From Thysanoteuthis rhombus (taxonomy: Eukaryota > Mollusca > Cephalopoda > Oegopsida > Thysanoteuthidae): 64,000 nt of DNA. The stretch is from assembly GCA_963457665.1 (NCBI GenBank), contig OY735209.1:10855814-10919813 (forward strand), in the 5' to 3' direction. Shown in pieces: positions 1-35,712 of the stretch. The notes below the pieces were generated by a model. The model saw nothing but the letters and a program-made list of their open reading frames with translations, was not told where the DNA came from and did no database searches. A program made the translations under genes and the position numbers. The first letter of the stretch is position 1. Each line of letters starts with the position of its first letter.

Positions 1-185
1 TTTTTTTTTTCTAAATCTGCCTTCTGCTGCTGTTGCCAATGGGGTTCATCAAGTTCTATTTGCCTGCTGAACAACATAGTTTACTCCCCCTCCCCCCGAA
101 GTGTTGCTTGTAAGACGGGGGATCTCATTTGTTTCTGGTTATTTCTTTTTATCTTTCTGACTGAACATATTAAATTGGCTGAATA

Positions 186-234
<49 letters not shown>

Positions 235-3200
235 TTTTTTTTTTGTGCCATCTTTTCTGTACCCATTTTGCTTGAAAAATGAAATGATTTTTCTTTTTCA
301 AAAAAGAAATGGTCAACCTTTTATTCCAGAAATCCTTTATCTGAAGCTTTTAAAATCAAATTCTCAAGGATTTTATGATGCTTTCATTTGTTTTATTCCT
401 AAGATTGTGTTAAGATCTTCTGGCTTTCATTACAATCTGGTGGCAAGAGAGCCGACTCCATCACTGTCTTCCAGCTCAAGCCATCAAAAAAGTGGCTCCG
501 ATTTAGCATTCTGGAAATTCTGCTTGTTTGATGTTATTTTGGCCAGGATTTCTTGCATTCTGTCAGTAGAGGAGAGTCACTTAATACTCGATGGAGCTTA
601 TTAGAAATGGGAGCAGTTAATATTTTGGTGTATGCTCCTCATGTAAATAGTTGGTTTTCTTTTGAAAAATTTTTTCCTCTCCAAATTTGAGGTGTGTTTA
701 TACTTTTAAAAGTGGAATAAACAAGTTTCCAACTAGAATTATCACAGACTTATTTGGTAAAAAATTTTTTTTAGAATAAAATTTTCATCTACCTTTCCTA
801 TTGATAACAATGTCAATTATCTACCAGAATGAAAAAAAAAAAAAAAATTACTAAAATTCCATGAAGTATAAACTGATTGTCCTCTTCTGACAAAATGTGC
901 AAAAATCCCAGTTAAGATGACACAAAAAAAGTTACTGATTTTTGCCTTGGGAAATTCTGCTTCTATAAATTTTTTGGTGGTTGGAGCCAGAAGTCTGGTG
1001 ATGACATCAGACTTGGTCACTCTGTTGTAATCATTTGAATATAAGTTGTTTTTGTTTTGTTTTTTCCTTCTTTTCTCTTTATGCATTTTACATCTATGCT
1101 AATTTTGTCAAATTAACATCGTTGATAGGTTTTTATAGATAATGAAATTTTAACTTTACTTCTATCAAAGTTTAAGGACTTCCCCTTCTTGCTAACTGAT
1201 TGCCTTGAATTCATAACATTCTAAGGGTGAGTAACATCTTCTGCCACTGGAAAGTAAGAAAAGATGTCTTTTGACAACATTTCAATTTGCTCTGTCCATT
1301 CTTTAAATAAAATTTAATCCCTCAAAAATCATATCAAGTGAATTATCAGAATCAGGTTTGTTTTTTTTCCTTTTATCCCCACTCCTTTCATCAATAGTTA
1401 TTTAACAAATATTATAAATCACATTTCATCATTATACATTTTTTTTCTTTCATTCTATCTTTGATACAACAAATGCTTTTGCAGAGAAAATTAAGATTTT
1501 ATTGTGAGATCAGAACTTATGGGGGAAAAAAAAGCAAACAAATAACTTCATAGTTTTGCATTTTTTTTTTCTTTTCTTTTTGAATGAGTTTTATAAATTT
1601 CATCTCCATAACAAAAAGGCCTAAATCCTAATCATAGACAGGCATGGAAAACTTGCCTGTCAGTCTCAAGCCTTTGTGAAATTTAATCTGTAATAAAACA
1701 ATGAAAATGAGCTTTAAAGGCAGGCAGTGTTTCTTCTTGAATTTAATAATTGCCGTTCTTACATTAGCCAAATATCAATGAATTCACTTTAAAAATTATA
1801 TAAAATCCTGTCTTTTGAACTAACCTCATTTCTCAACCCACAACTGTTATGTTAATTGCTTCTTAGATTTTAAACTTCAATTTCAGAAATAGAAATTCAG
1901 TGAATGATAGTTTTATCTCTCTCCCCCCCCCCTTTGCCTTGCGATTGATCAATTGGCCTTGTTAAAGGAGCAATCCAATCATGGTTTTTTTCTTTTTAAA
2001 ACAACTAATGGAAGTGCAAAAGATATCAAGAAACAAATCCGAATTTTTTTTGTACTTACCATGCTAAGGGCTTTTAACTGTTCAAAATATACAATAAAGT
2101 TACTTTATTTTTGAAGAATCTGCCTTTTTAAGAAATGTATTTAAAATAAAGACTTTTAAACACCCAACCTTCCTCCTGCTGTTTTATTTGGTTTTTTTTT
2201 TTTCAATCAGAATTTTAGTCAAATCCATGTTTGAATTAAAAAAAAAAAAAATTAAGAAGCTTAAGGATTTTTAAGGTATGAAAATAATTCCATAAACAGT
2301 ACCAAATTTTCAGTCTTAGATAAAAATCAAATCCTCTCTTTATTAAAAGATAACTCTTGACTGAAAAAGAACACAATCTTCAGTTTAATCAGACTTTTGT
2401 GAAAGGATCATTCGAGTTTCACTAAAACCAAAACAGTGAATTGTAGATGTGGTTCATTACAGCCCTAGAAATCCACTCCCCCCCCCATTTGTATTCTTTT
2501 ATATAACTGCAAGACATGGAAAATTATTGAAACTTCAAAATATAAAGGATGAAAATTGCAAGACAGAACTTCAGGCAAGAAAGCTACAAAGAGGAAAGAA
2601 AAAAAAGTTCACTGGATTAACAAGTCGAATGCTTACAGGACCATGATTGTCAGTTAGCATAAAAACAAAAACTAATAATTGAAGTAGTGAAAGCTATATT
2701 GCAGAAGGAAAAAAATTGATTTCCAGGTATACAGTGAACTGCTAACGTGATTCACAATCATTGCTTGATATTTCTAGAGTTTCCTTTTTGTATCAATGAA
2801 GTAAAGGTAAGACAGCTCACTACTGCTAGTTGACCCGTCCAAATGATAATCTGGCAATTTTTTTTCTAAGTAGAAATATTTTTCAACGCAAGACCCTACA
2901 AAGTAACATTCAGAGACGACTCTCAAAGCAGTGCTTATATACATCATTTCTGAACTCTGAATAAGGAAATAACATTTATCTAATAAAAGGTTTTTAAGGT
3001 CTGCCTATAATTCCAATAAGTGAAACTTCAAATAATCTATAAGTAATCATAATTAAGATAGAAAGCAGTTCAGTAAGCTAGAATAAGATTGATACTACTT
3101 CAACCCATTATACAAATTTCATACAATTGACCCAATTTTTAAAGGTTTTGAAATGACAATTTTGTATTTCTCAGCTGCACCAGTGAAATATAAGATTTGG

Positions 3201-4780
3201 TTCTCTAAGTCACCAGTACTCCTTTAAAAAATTCTTTTTTAAATTAAGCACTAATATTCCTCTTGAAAAAAATACAATCATAGGGTAAGATGAACTCCAC
3301 AGAGCTACAATTTCTGAGAATAAAATCAGATTTTTTTTTCAGAGATTTGCATAGGAGAGTTTGAAGCTACTTGTTTGATAATCACTTTACATGAAACTTG
3401 CTACATATAAGCACAATTCCAGAAATTTAATACACGTCAAATCCTGAGATTACAACATAAACTTGTCTTTCCCCTTGGGTGTTAGTTGTGGCAAAGTGTT
3501 ATAATGTAAAAATTCAACAAAATATTGACATTCATGAAACCGCTGTCATTCATAATTATATTTCTTGAAAAATTTGAACTAAAGTCTGAGTTAAGTTGAT
3601 TGAATGTAAAGAAGGTATTTTTAGGGATTAATTCAATTTTTTCCAAATTTGGCTAATTTTGTCTACTCCCACTAAGTAAATTTTTCAAATGTGACGTTTT
3701 AAATTTGAAGTTAATTTATCCTCATGAATCTAATTCCACTCTCTCCTCACTACACATAAAGGAAAAAACCTTGTCAAAACTACTGCTTTGTATAAACATC
3801 TGGATGAATAATTTTTTAAAAATTTTATATACTAAAATTATGCATATTGAATTGACTATTCAGTTTTTAAATCCAAAAGAAAAATTATTCCCACAAGAAA
3901 AATTCAAATAGTACTATATCTAAATCTGTAAAACACAAAACTTCAGAAATAATTGACTCAAATGACATTAAGAAATTCAAATACATTTTCAGTGTTTAAA
4001 GCTTCATAGATGATACATAATATTTTCTTTTTTGATAACTTGATTTCTTATCACAAAGTGGGGGGGGGCAGCATTTCATCTAAATTATAAATATTTGAAG
4101 AGCATGAAAATATAATTCCAATAAATATAATTTTTGGAAGTAGATACTTTGAAATTATACAAGACAATTTTTTTATACTAAACTCAAGATCTGTATAATA
4201 GAAAAGATACAAAAATTTTGATTCAACTAATTTTCCTTAAAGATTCCTATTGATAATTATCAAATTTCAATTTATCCAATAAAAACTAGAGGATTCGTTT
4301 ATTTTGTAGTAACAGTTAAAATTATTCATTGATGATTTTTTCATCTTTGAAAAGAGAAAATAATCAGCAAGCTTGGCTGTGCCAGGCTTAGAATTTCTTG
4401 CTTCATTAAAATCTTTAAGGTAAACAAAACTAAATTCATTTCTCAAACATTATTCCATAACTACATATCCTGTTTCTACTCCATTTTTTAGTACCTGTAA
4501 ATGGGATTAGCAAACAAATCAACCCGAGTTGGAGTGAATTCATCATCCATTTTTGCGTACATCACTGTTATTCATGCATGACTTCACTGGTCTTTAGTCT
4601 GGTCATTATTTTCGGGTGTAACAATGGTGACCAAATCAAAACCCAGTGGTAAAAGTTGGATAATAAAAACTTGAATTATACTTAACACCGTAGATGACTT
4701 GATGTCTGTTTCCAAGTGACAAAGACCATCAAAGCCTAAAACTATGGAAGATATTTAATACCATTGAAACAATTGAAAGG
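1..4780. other. Downstream flank without a supported gene
   Basis: AT-rich sequence with T and A homopolymers and C-runs (1923-1932, 2478-2486). No open frame here has protein-like character. Plus-strand AATAAA hexamers at about 715 and 2145-2150 follow T-rich, stop-rich sequence. They could mark the 3' end of a convergent plus-strand transcript, but nothing coding supports this. Confidence 0.5.
185..234. repeat. Compound microsatellite (GT)n(AT)n(AC)n
   Basis: A GT run, an AT run and an AC run lie next to each other, forming a near-perfect inverted repeat. The same GT-AT-AC architecture recurs at 24702-24764, 27605-27659 and 35655-35723. Confidence 0.95.
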
Positions 4781-4805
4781 GAAGCGAGAGAATCATTTCA
4801 ATTCA

Positions 4806-4811
4806 TTTATT
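4806..4811 (-). terminator. Candidate poly(A) signal AATAAA
   Basis: The minus strand reads TATTGAATAAATGAATTG, after a run of CAAAAAACAACAACAATTTTG. This is compatible with a polyadenylation site, but the hexamer is common in such AT-rich DNA. Confidence 0.25.
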
Positions 4812-5946
4812 CAATATTACAACAGTTTACAAAATTGTTGTTGTTTTTTGTTTTCTTCCACTTTTTTTTTTCTTTTCTTGTCAGAGGGAAGAAAATATTT
4901 TCAGAAGGAAAAAAAAAAAAATGAGGGAAAGAGAAAAAAAAAAAATGGATTTTATGTGGTCAGGTTGGTGATGGGGGGTGGGAAGGGGCAGGTGAAGCAG
5001 ACAATGAGTGGACGTATTTACAGACTTATCTGACAGGGTTTTACTCGTCATCACCTGGGGGCTAGAAGTGGGGGGGGGCAGGGGGGTTCAAAAAGCAGGA
5101 CAGTATTGATGCCTGACCGAACAGACAGACCTGCACTGTATTGCTCCGTTTTGGAAGTAGATGGTCAAAGGCCACCACAATATCAGGAGTTCGGCTCAGA
5201 AAAAAACGGTGGGCATTCAAAATAAAACATTTCCCGGTTTGTTTTTTGCGTTTTTAGGACCTTTGTAGATAAAAAATAAATAATTTCTTCTTTTAATATT
5301 TAGAAACTTGCTCTCTTGACAGTAATTTTTTTTCTTAAACCTAAGGTGAAGGTCAGTTGAATGTGTTATGGTTAGAAGATCAATGCCATCAAGAACTGCT
5401 GAGTGAGTGGTTTGCGTAATAATAGCTCCGACCACGGGCCCAGCTAGTGAGCCAGGCCCATAGCAAGACTATCTCAAACACGGCCACAAATGCATTGTTG
5501 CCTTCTAGATAATGTTTCACCTGCACCATCAGTAATTTGAGAGACAGAGAGAAGGAGCTAAAGAAAACCAAGCTTGAGAACCGTTACATTTCCAAAAGGA
5601 GTCAATTCAGAGAGTGAAATTTGTACACCAACTTCGTAATGTCTAATCCTCTCTTATCTCTACGTCAAGGCTTGGAGCGAGAGACGGTGCAGAGAAGCAG
5701 TCTGCACCAAAGATGCTTTGGTGTAAAGAGAAAAAAAAAAGAAGAGAGAGAGAGAGATGGGGGGGGGGGCAATGAATAGTGTATCGAGAAATAACACATC
5801 TAACATTTGCTAGCCACTTAAAATGGCAGCAAAGCAAATTTTGTAATTTTTTTTTAAAAATTGATATGTTGATGAGAACAAGTCTCCCAGCATTATCACC
5901 CTTCTTTCCAAAATGAAAACTCCCACCATGTGGGCAAATTATACAA

Positions 5947-5966
5947 CACACATGCTCACACACACG

Positions 5967-6006
<40 letters not shown>

Positions 6007-6322
6007 TATTATATATATATTATATCATATATTATATATTTTTATGTTATATAATATATCATATCATATATATGTTATATTATATATTATATCATATATA
6101 AACATGTTATATCATATATTATATCATATATATATATATATGTTATATCATATATTATATCATATGTATATATATGTTATATCATATATTATATCATATA
6201 TATATATGTTATATCATATATATATATGTTATATCATATATTATATCATATATATATATGTTATATTATATCATATATATATGTTATATTATATCATATA
6301 TTATATATATATATATATATAA
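5947..6322. repeat. AT-rich satellite with higher-order TATATCATATAT units
   Basis: A pure (AT) run at 5969-6004 passes into about 320 bp built from ATGTTATATCATATATTATATC-like segments separated by short ATAT runs. The arrangement is repeated irregularly and is self-complementary over most of its length. Open frames across it (YIYIYI, ISYI) are artefacts. Confidence 0.95.
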
Positions 6323-8967
6323 AAAAATTTTGAAGAATTATGTTGAAAAGTTTCTTCATAATGAAGAGATGCAAACTAAGTTCATGTTTCTATTCACCAG
6401 CCCAAAATTGTCTCCTCATGGAGGGATTCAAGCAACCATTCGTTGTCCAAGCAATTTCATTCACCTCAAGAGTGAAAATGTTCCTCTAATAAAACTGGGA
6501 GTAGAGCTTGTGAGTACAGAGGAAATAGTATCCTCCTCAAGGGGAAATTCTCAGGAATTGAGTCTTCAGCCAGAAGGAAAAAAGAAAAAGAAATCACCAA
6601 TGAGTGAGTATGCCACTAGTAACAAGATGCTAGAGGAATATGGACGAATGAATAATAAAGATTGTATAAGAGGAAATGAACGCCAAACGAACCTTCTTGC
6701 CTATGTAGACAAAATAAAAGTGATCTGGTGCAGCAGCAGGTTTATGCAAAAACTAAGTGATTAAGAAACAGGCCAGAGATTAAGGCAAAAAGAAATTGTT
6801 TCAAACTAAAAAAAAAACAAAGTTCATGAATGTAGTTGAAATGATCGCAAGCCGAATGTAATAATTACAAACAGAAATGACAGCTACAATGTGCAGTTAT
6901 TGAAATAAGTCCAGAACGAAATCAAGCCTCTCTCTGAACAGAAGTCAACTTTTCTACCAGCAGTCGTATCTATTTTGTCTGCCTATGTTCCCTCTAATCT
7001 ATTTTGAAGTCAGTGAGTACAAAAATCTTTTGCAGCCCAATTTTTTCTCTCGTGATAAAGTATGCGCTCACTTTTGAATTCGACATAGGGAACCAAATTC
7101 TCCCCCCCCCCAATAAAAACTCTGTAAGCTATTTTGTTGTTTGCACATTAATTTCCTTTGTGCTAGTTGCAAAACGTGTGCGTAAGTGCACGTGCACAGC
7201 CTAGGGGGAACTATGCTGAGGACCAAAGTTATTTCATATTTTTCTCCATAGTCTATCCACGACTTGACTAGCTTTATAGTACACAAACATTCCAAACGAA
7301 AACTTCAAAATGATACAAGCAGTAAAAAGAAAGACAAAAAGGATAAGAATCAAATAATGTTCGTTGTTGAAAACGAACTTACGCGGAATAAAGCAAAAAT
7401 TGATCTGAATAAAGATTATAAAAATGAGTTGAGTAAAAAAAAATGGTAAAAATTTTCCCTGATGAGGTCCAAGGTGAAGAAATATAGCAAATAAAAATGA
7501 TAAATGTGAAAGAGGGCATATTGTGAGGAGAAGACAGCCAACCATTGAGACAGAAACCCAACAAAAAATAGGATAGAAATTGAAGTCAGCCATTAGAACT
7601 ATTTGGGGAGGGATGGAAAAAAAAAATTAAAAAAAAAAAAAAAAAATTTGCCCCAAAATTAACAAAAGCTCAATCTTGAAGAACTGAACCAATGCTGAAT
7701 TTCGGTTGTTGTAGAAATGGGAGGGTGTATACAGATAAGGAGAATCCAATGCTACTTGGTAGCTCCCCATTAGCACGAGCCAATGTCTCTCCCAGAAGTC
7801 AAGTTTCAATTGTCTACAAAATCATTCAAGCCAATATAGTACAATGCAAGAGAGTTTTCTTTTATTAATAGTCTGCTCAATCATTCCCGCTTGGTAGTAT
7901 TAGATATAAATGTCTGAGTTGAGACGACCTTCTTTACGTTTAGGCAGGAGGACTGATCAAGAAATGGTTGGAAGAGGGAGGGGGGTGGAGAACTAAAATT
8001 AGAAAAAGTTAGAGAAAATAAAGAGGTAGATGACAAGCCTGCTGCTTACTGGGTCTATTTGGGACCTAGTCGCTTTAGTAGAGACAATGATGGATGAGGG
8101 TGTGGGAGAGGGGAGAAAGGAAGAGAGTGGGAGATGAGATTTCAGTTTCTGAGTCCAAGTCGTAGTTAACATCATCATCCAGGAAGAACCAGCTGACCAG
8201 GCGGATGCTTTAAAACAATCAGCAGTTTTGAATTTACTACTGCATAGGCAGATCAGCCCACACTCAATGGCTTCAACTCAATCAAGACCTTTTTTTTTTT
8301 CCTTTCCGTTATCTCAAATGTCTTCAAATTTATATCATGTCGATTTTTCTTTTTAAATACCAAAGTAGAAAGAGAGAACAATAATGATACACAATAGCAA
8401 ATCCAGCAGAGTCGGGTCTCCAAGACCTACTTTTTCCCTATCTTATGGGTGACAAAGCTAAAACCTTTTCCTCAATTGGCATCACTAAAAAGCCCTCGGA
8501 AACATAGCAGAAGAGGCTCTCAAACAAAACAGGCAACTGTTCATGAATGTTCGAAGAGGGAATTCTTTTTTCAAAGCCCCCCTCAATTTTTTTCTATTCT
8601 TCTTGGCCTATCGTAGGAAAAAGGGCATATTTCACATTTTTTTAATAGTTTTTTTTTTTCATTTTTATTTTATACTTGCTGGACAGATCTAAGAGAGGTT
8701 TACAGCTGCTGCCACCTGGTGTGAGTGTTTCTGTGTGAAGTTTTCTCTGCATCATGTGCCTTGAATGCTGCGAGCTTGTTCCCCTTTCCCCAAGCTACCT
8801 GCCTGTCTCTGACAAATGTCATCACGTTATTGGGAAAATTGCTGATGAATTAAAATCAGTCAGTCAGAGAGGACAGGGATGTTTGGTTGGCTGGCTGGCT
8901 GCAATGCTTCCAATATTTGTCTTATCTTCCAGTGGCAGGTAACATTAAATGCAGTAGCAACTAGAGA

Positions 8968-33137
<24,170 letters not shown>

Positions 33138-33197
33138 TATGGTATCCAAAGAGCAATTATCATTTGGTTTGCTTCCTCATTTGGTAATAAAAACAAT
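33138..33197 (-). other. TBL1XR1: 5' UTR part of the ATG exon, starting at a splice acceptor
   Basis: Immediately upstream of the ATG the minus strand reads TTTTTATTTTCAG, a good polypyrimidine-AG acceptor (AG at 33199-33198). The exon therefore has about 60 nt of untranslated leader and is not the first exon. A separate 5' non-coding exon must lie at higher coordinates; I could not identify it. Confidence 0.75.
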
Positions 33198-35055
33198 CTG
33201 AAAATAAAAAGAAATTCAATTTTTAAAAATTGATGAATGAAGATGAAAATATTGATTCAATCTGTTTTTTGATATCTTTTCAGATTATATTAACAAGAAG
33301 TACAAATATGCTGATCACAAATACAGATGTCAAGGAAAATATATTTCATCAATCTTATTTGCAATATGAACAAGTTAGATTTTTCTCAGATGAAAGAAAA
33401 TATCATATTTTGAAATGCAAAGATTTTAGAGTCAACACATACAATTATCTTAATAACAAAATCTTGTTTTATCTATATACTGTTTAATTGCTATTAGAGA
33501 ATCCTTCATGAATAACCACACAACTGGTCTGGTGAGTCGCTCAATAGAAACCGTCATGTAACCAACAGCAAGTCGTGTTGGGGGTGATCAATCAAAAAAT
33601 TAGGTGGATAAGATATTTCTCTCTCCTTTTGTTAGATCACTAAAAAAGGCAAGTAGGAATGGCCTCACTGCTGCGAAACCTAATAAAAATGTTTTCAGCA
33701 TTTTTTTAATTATAGGAAATTATAGAATAGCCAGTATGATTAACAACCTTTTATTCAATCTTGAATTCATATCATTGACAACACACAGATGACTGACATT
33801 TCTATCAAAAGTATCTCAATATATTGTCTATAACTTTTGCAGAGTCATCATTATACCTACTTTCTTTGGTAAATCCAACCACTCTCTCCCATCTTTGATG
33901 TTAACATCCAAAGTGGGGAAAGAGGATTGTCTGAACAAAAGTTGGTATTTTCTGCAAATCTTTTTGAAGAGAGAATATTATATATAGTTTTGTAGGCACT
34001 TTTTTTCAAAACTTTCAAATATTTACATAAAAGTTGGTTAATCTCTAAATACATTTGAACACATGACTTTATGGAAAAACTGGCATTACTTTTTGATACC
34101 AAACCATTCATCAGCATTTTAGATGCATTTTTACTACAAAAAATTACACACCCCTAAACTTTTGAAGGACATCGGTACCCTTTTTAAGAAGATTCAATGA
34201 GTACATCATTCTAAAAGATAGATGCATTCAAGATTGTAGAGGAAGATCTTTATTAAATTACTTTTTTTTTTTTCAGACCTATTCTCGTGCCCAAAATCTG
34301 GAGATAGTATGAAACTTACAAGATTGGGAGATTGGACTTGAATAATCCACATGTATAAAAAAAAAACAATATGTACGTGTGTGAAACTTTTCAATAAGTG
34401 CACAGATACTACACCGACCCTAGGTAGGAAAGCAGATCCAAACATAAATAATCCAGTCATTCTTTACAGATACTACACTGGTATTGTACATTAGGTCTAA
34501 AAGTCAAAAAATATTGCTTCATTAAAAGATATTTCCTATCAATTAGCACACAAGCTAGTTTCTAAAACAATTGAAATGAATACCATTGGAAAGAATCCAC
34601 CTTAACCTTAAATGATTTATAAATCTAAACAATTTCAGCTGAATTTTGCTCTTCCAGCATCAATTATTTTAGTGCAATTATTATCCATTTTGGGAATGCT
34701 TTATCCCAGTCAAAAGATGAGATATTAGTATTACCAATTTTTCTTTACCATGTAAAGAACTTTACATCAAAATGTTCTCATATCAAAAATTACCTTTACA
34801 AAAACATTTGAAGCAACATTAAAAAGTTATTGCAATCTATTAATGAATATCTTAAGTTTCAAAGATGATGATTGGTAAAAGATACATAATGACAAATAGA
34901 AGATTTTTGATTCCAATGCTGAACATAATTCAGAACAATCTTCCTCATTTCAAATATTAGCGAATTGAGTATGTTTTACAAAGCCATTGCATTTATTGTA
35001 AAAAAAGACCATAACACTCAATACTGTAAAGCTATGTGGAGATTCAGTTCCTGCT
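33198..35055. other. Upstream/5'-intron sequence, nothing recognised
   Basis: AT-rich sequence just upstream of the ATG exon. Small open frames are composition artefacts. No CpG-rich promoter-like segment is seen. Confidence 0.6.
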
Positions 35056-35059
35056 CCAG

Positions 35060-35300
35060 ATTTGTACTAGAAAAACCAGTCATGAATCCTATTTCACTGG
35101 AAGGACCCTACTGAAGAAGCCACTGAGAGAAAGAAAGCCAAGAATACTGAACTGGTAGAAGAATGCCAAAGCAACAACAGGCAACATGAGGTGGTGATGC
35201 AGGGGGTTCTAAAGCCAGTCCCTCAGCAGGGCTCCAACATCCTAGTCAGCAAAGGGCTATCAAGTTGGCTACTGAGGTTTCAAGTCTTGTTAAACAAGCA
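35060..35300 (+). pseudogene. LINE reverse-transcriptase C-terminal remnant
   Basis: The plus strand encodes ERKKAKNTELVEECQSN, then in a shifted frame CRGF-stop-SQSL and QQRAIKLATEVSS. These resemble the C-terminal block of a widespread non-LTR element group, K-KY-LV-EC-RGW...VGCRGF--QSL---L-------RRAI----E. Frameshifts and stops interrupt it, and only about 200 bp are recognisable. Confidence 0.5.
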
Positions 35301-35657
35301 GACATGAAATCTATAAAAACACTCAACTCAGTGTTGAAACATTTTCATTTTTGTATTTTAAATACTTATATATCTTGCGGGATTATTTAGGGTTAGAGCT
35401 GTGATTGGAATAAAATAAAAAATGAAAAAAATTTGTAACACCTCACTTGTATATTTTCACTATTTAACCTTTCAGTCCACTGACTTAGGTTGAAAAATCA
35501 ACCAATTGAATTTTACTGAGAAATATTTCCTGATAGTAAATAAATGAAATTGTAAATTTCTATCATAGCACCCCTGAAAAAAAGAAAAATTTTTCTCACA
35601 AATGGATTACCTTTCTGCCTAGGTTAGAAAATAATATCTGTACACTCTGCAAGTGTT

Positions 35658-35712
<55 letters not shown>

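Larger units (their letters stand above)
4780..8967 (-). other. TBL1XR1: Probable TBL1 3' UTR (distal end uncertain)
   Basis: The transcript continues past the stop at 8968. The first about 260 nt (8700-8967) are visibly richer in G+C than the introns, as expected for exon. The extent is inferred: long 3' UTRs are usual in this family, and a clean minus-strand AATAAA at 4811-4806 is one possible end. The stretch contains the AT satellite at 5969-6322 and C/G homopolymers, and many other tttatt hexamers occur, so a much shorter UTR is equally possible. Confidence 0.35.

Noticed and set aside
5913-6322. Open frames of YIYIYI/ISYI repeats
   Set aside because: Translation of AT satellite, not a protein.
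6174-6764. 196-codon open frame running out of the AT satellite to 6764
   Set aside because: The non-repeat part has no recognisable domain and lies antisense in the presumed TBL1 3' UTR; coding cannot be supported.
7234-7593. 119-codon minus-strand hydrophobic open frame in the presumed TBL1 3' UTR
   Set aside because: F/I/L-rich through T-rich DNA; no motif, and it lies downstream of the TBL1 stop.
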